A stretch of 8,644 nucleotides of DNA, taken from Bifidobacterium breve (lineage in GTDB: Bacteria; Actinomycetota; Actinomycetes; Mycobacteriales; Mycobacteriaceae). Of this stretch, positions 6,433-8,644 are shown in pieces. The notes beneath the pieces are model-generated. The model was not told the origin of the DNA and did no database searches. It saw nothing but the letters and a program-made list of their open reading frames with translations. The position numbers and the translations under genes were made by a program. The DNA lies in assembly GCA_945882475.1 (NCBI GenBank), contig CAMCWJ010000102.1:1-8644 (forward strand), in the 5' to 3' direction. How positions within the stretch are numbered: position 1 is the stretch's first letter; every line of letters starts with the position of its first letter.

Positions 6433-7610
6433 CCGCGATGCTCGACCGCTGGAGAGCGGTCATGATGGACAACTACGGCACCCCGCCGGTGGCGCTGGCA
6501 TCCGGTGACGGTGCGGTGGTCACCGACGTCGACGGCAAGACCTATCTGGACCTGCTCGGCGGCATCGCCGTCAACATTCTGGGTCATCGCCACCCGGCCA
6601 TCAGAGAGGCCGTCACAGCACAACTCGACACCCTCGGTCACGTCTCCAACCTGTACGCCACCGAACCCGGCATCGCACTGGCCGAAGCACTGGTCGGCCA
6701 CCTCGGCGCGCCCGCGCGGGTGTTCTTCTGCAACTCCGGCGCCGAAGCCAACGAGGTGGCCTTCAAGCTGACCCGGCTCACCGGGCGGATCAAACTCGTT
6801 GCGGCCGAAGGATCATTCCACGGCCGCACCATGGGCGCACTGGCGCTGACCGGGCAGCCGGGCAAGCGTGCTCCGTTCGAGCCGCTGCCCGGATTCGTCA
6901 CGCATGTGCCCTACGGCGATGCCGACGCCCTGGCCGCCGCCGTCGACGACGAGACCGCCGCGGTGTTCCTGGAACCGATCATGGGGGAGGGCGGGGTGGT
7001 GGTCCCGCCGGCCGGCTACCTGGCCGCCGCCCGGGAGATCACCCGCCGCCACGGTGCCCTGCTCGCCCTCGACGAGGTGCAGACCGGCGTGGGCCGGACC
7101 GGGACATTCTTCGCCCACTCCCACGACGGCGTCACGCCGGATATCGTCACCCTGGCCAAGGGTCTGGCCGGCGGACTGCCGATCGGTGCCTGCCTGGCCG
7201 TCGGGCCGGCCGCGGAGTTGATGACGCCCGGCATGCACGGCAGCACCTTCGGCGGCAACCCGGTTTGTGCGGCGGCCGCCTGCGCGGTGCTGCGGGTGCT
7301 CACCGAGGAGAACCTGATGGGTAATGCCGACGCGCTGGGCAAGACCCTGCAGCACGGTATCGAGGCACTGAACCACCCGCTGGTCGACTACGTTCGCGGC
7401 CGTGGCCTGTTGCGCGGCGTGGTTCTTACCGCACCGCACGCCACGGCGGTCGAGACCGCCGCACGCGATGCCGGGTTCCTGGTCAACGCGGCAGCGCCCG
7501 ACGTCGTCCGGCTTGCCCCGCCGTTGATCATCACCGAGGCACAGATCGCCAGTTTCCTAGCCGGGTTGCCCGCCATTCTCGACACCGCGAGCGCGGGAGA
7601 GACACCGTGA
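6429..7610 (+). CDS. argD: Acetylornithine aminotransferase
   Basis: Pyridoxal-phosphate enzyme of the class III aminotransferase group that converts N-acetylglutamate semialdehyde plus glutamate to N-acetylornithine and 2-oxoglutarate. It has 393 residues, usual for ArgD. Visible motifs: DLLGGIAVNILGH near the N-terminus, FFCNSGAEANE (phosphate-binding loop), SFHGRTMG, LALDEVQTGVGRTG with Asp215 contacting the PLP ring nitrogen, LAKGLAGGLPIGA with Lys244 (codon 7158-7160) as the Schiff-base lysine, and STFGGNPVCAAAA. Context in argCJBDFR supports ArgD over the related ornithine or GABA transaminases; many ArgD enzymes also serve as the succinyldiaminopimelate transaminase DapC. The GTG start overlaps the argB stop (GTGA). 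A second in-frame ATG at 6438 would remove three residues and cannot be ruled out. Neither start has a good Shine-Dalgarno sequence, so coupling to argB is likely. Confidence 0.96.
   Translation: MTAMLDRWRAVMMDNYGTPPVALASGDGAVVTDVDGKTYLDLLGGIAVNILGHRHPAIREAVTAQLDTLGHVSNLYATEPGIALAEALVGHLGAPARVFFCNSGAEANEVAFKLTRLTGRIKLVAAEGSFHGRTMGALALTGQPGKRAPFEPLPGFVTHVPYGDADALAAAVDDETAAVFLEPIMGEGGVVVPPAGYLAAAREITRRHGALLALDEVQTGVGRTGTFFAHSHDGVTPDIVTLAKGLAGGLPIGACLAVGPAAELMTPGMHGSTFGGNPVCAAAACAVLRVLTEENLMGNADALGKTLQHGIEALNHPLVDYVRGRGLLRGVVLTAPHATAVETAARDAGFLVNAAAPDVVRLAPPLIITEAQIASFLAGLPAILDTASAGETP
7595..7600 (+). promoter_or_regulatory. Ribosome binding site for argF
   Basis: GGGAGA ends 6 nt before the GTG at 7607 and is one of the few recognisable Shine-Dalgarno sequences in the operon. 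It supports GTG 7607 as the argF start, in addition to the GTGA overlap with argD. Confidence 0.55.
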
Positions 7611-8548
7611 CGAGACACTTCCTGCGCGACGACGATCTGTCCCCGGCCGAGCAGGCCGAGGTGCTGGCACTGGCCGCCGACCTCAAGGCAGCCCCGCTGA
7701 GTCGGCGTCCACTCGAGGGCCCCCGGGGTGTGGCGGTGATCTTCGACAAGAACTCCACCCGCACCCGGTTCTCCTTCGAGATCGGGATCGCCCAACTCGG
7801 TGGTCACGCCGTCGTCGTCGACGGAAGTAAGACCCAACTGGGCCGCGAGGAGACCCTGGAGGACACCGGCCGGGTGCTCTCTCGCTACGTCGATGCGATC
7901 GTGTGGCGGACCTTCGGTCAGCACCGCCTCGACGAGATGGCTTCGGCTGCAACGGTTCCGGTGGTCAACGCGCTCTCCGACGAGTTCCATCCCTGTCAGG
8001 TGCTCGCCGACCTGCAGACCATCGCCGAACGCAAGGGTTCGCTGCGCGGTCTGCGGATGACCTACCTCGGTGACGGCGCCAACAACATGGCGCACTCGCT
8101 GATGCTCGGCGGGGCCACCGCCGGGGTGAACGTCACGATCGCCGCCCCGGCGGGTTTCGAACCGGACCGCCGATTCGTCGCCGCCGCGCAGGACCGCGCC
8201 GCGCAGACCGGTGCGACGATCGCGTTCACCGGCGATCCGCATGCCGCGGTTGCCGGCGCCGACGTGCTCGTCACCGACACCTGGACCTCGATGGGCCAGG
8301 AGAACGACGGCCTGGACCGGGTCGGACCGTTCCGGCCGTTCCAGCTCAACGCCGCGCTGTTGTCCCGTGCCGACTCGGAAGCCGTTGTGCTGCATTGCCT
8401 TCCGGCGCACCGGGGGGAGGAGATCACCGATGAGGTGATCGACGGCCCGCACAGTGCGGTGTGGGACGAGGCCGAGAATCGGTTGCACGCCCAGAAGGCG
8501 CTGCTGGTGTGGCTGCTGGAACAGCGCAACGGGGGGTCGCGGCGATGA
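7607..8548 (+). CDS. argF: Ornithine carbamoyltransferase (anabolic)
   Basis: Transfers the carbamoyl group from carbamoyl phosphate to ornithine, giving citrulline, in the cytoplasm; the family is normally trimeric. It has 313 residues, close to the usual 305-335. The carbamoyl-phosphate loop is FDKNSTRTRFSFE (Ser50-Thr51-Arg52-Thr53-Arg54). HPCQVLADLQT follows at His128-Gln131. Ornithine is bound through DTWTSMGQE (Asp224, Ser228-Met229-Gly230), and HCLPAHRGEEI supplies the catalytic Cys264. SMG and HCLP distinguish it from aspartate carbamoyltransferase. Placement in the biosynthetic operon, with no arcA or arcC, indicates the anabolic rather than the catabolic ArcB role. The GTG start shares GTGA with the argD stop, and the TGA stop shares ATGA with argR. 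Confidence 0.97.
   Translation: MTRHFLRDDDLSPAEQAEVLALAADLKAAPLSRRPLEGPRGVAVIFDKNSTRTRFSFEIGIAQLGGHAVVVDGSKTQLGREETLEDTGRVLSRYVDAIVWRTFGQHRLDEMASAATVPVVNALSDEFHPCQVLADLQTIAERKGSLRGLRMTYLGDGANNMAHSLMLGGATAGVNVTIAAPAGFEPDRRFVAAAQDRAAQTGATIAFTGDPHAAVAGADVLVTDTWTSMGQENDGLDRVGPFRPFQLNAALLSRADSEAVVLHCLPAHRGEEITDEVIDGPHSAVWDEAENRLHAQKALLVWLLEQRNGGSRR
8531..8536 (+). promoter_or_regulatory. Probable ribosome binding site for argR
   Basis: A run of six G residues (GGGGGG) ends 8 nt before the argR ATG at 8545. It is G-rich rather than a canonical GGAGG, so initiation may depend partly on coupling to argF through the ATGA overlap. Confidence 0.4.
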
Positions 8549-8644
8549 CCCGATCCTCGGATGTCGCTATCACCCGGGCCGCACGGCAGGCCCGCGTCGT
8601 GGCGGTGTTGTCGTCGCGCCCGGTGCACAGCCAGGGCGAACTGG
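8545..8644 (+). CDS. argR: Arginine repressor ArgR, 3' end missing
   Basis: Only the first 33 codons are present: MTRSSDVAITRAARQARVVAVLSSRPVHSQGEL, here split as MTRSSDVAITRAARQA and RVVAVLSSRPVHSQGEL. The window ends inside the gene. The stretch RAARQARVVAVLSSRPVHSQGEL resembles the start of the ArgR winged-helix DNA-binding domain (first helix, then the turn into the S/T-Q-x-E-L helix). In the family, a C-terminal domain binds arginine and forms the hexamer; that part lies beyond the window. The ATG shares ATGA with the argF stop. Position after argF matches the mycobacterial argCJBDFR order, and the ARG boxes before argC are its likely target, so it should repress its own operon when arginine is plentiful. 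Confidence 0.9.
   Translation, partial: MTRSSDVAITRAARQARVVAVLSSRPVHSQGEL

Noticed and set aside
7388..8488. A 366-codon minus-strand frame antisense to argF and the end of argD
   Set aside because: It mirrors the codon positions of argF, has low-complexity Gly/Arg/His composition and no family resemblance; argF is unambiguous on the plus strand.
1..8644. An undescribed defence, mobile or metabolic system
   Set aside because: All eight genes are recognised housekeeping genes in a known mycobacterial order, with no transposase, integrase, direct-repeat array, tRNA-type attachment site or unassigned gene. The unusual signals are the argB changes and the argC leader.

Overview
This 8.6-kb, high-GC window carries the end of a phenylalanyl-tRNA synthetase operon followed by most of an arginine biosynthesis operon, all on the + strand: pheS (5' end cut off) - pheT - argC - argJ - argB - argD - argF - argR (3' end cut off). 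Protein sequences, gene order and GTG/ATG start usage point to an actinomycete of the Mycobacterium group. The products look very close to the M. tuberculosis proteins I remember, but the PE_PGRS gene that sits between pheT and argC in M. tuberculosis is absent here. The species cannot be named from the window.

Positions 1-3302 encode the alpha and beta subunits of PheRS; the pheS stop and pheT start share one base. A 48-bp gap (3303-3350) then separates pheT from argC. It is the only non-coding gap in the window and is densely packed: a short hairpin holding a good Shine-Dalgarno sequence, a possible 7-codon ORF ending in a TAATG stop/start overlap with argC, and an ArgR operator made of TGCA half-sites repeated exactly every 10 bp, running into the argC start codons.

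Positions 3351-8644 are argCJBDFR. Every junction from argC to argR is a 4-bp GTGA or ATGA overlap, so the block is one translationally coupled transcription unit. The products convert glutamate to citrulline: ArgJ (acetyl-group recycling, perhaps also glutamate N-acetylation), ArgB, ArgC, ArgD, then ArgF. ArgR, the arginine-responsive repressor, is encoded last and probably acts on the operator before argC. argG and argH are not in the window and would be expected downstream of argR.

The most notable observation is in argB. N-acetylglutamate kinase is normally the arginine feedback point in organisms with this cyclic pathway. Here it lacks the N-terminal helix used for hexamer assembly and arginine inhibition, and no upstream start codon could restore it. 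Its C-terminal arginine-site signature is also altered at several positions. The catalytic residues remain, so I infer an active kinase with lost or changed arginine feedback. There is no sign of mobile elements, CRISPR, RNA genes or an undescribed multi-gene system.
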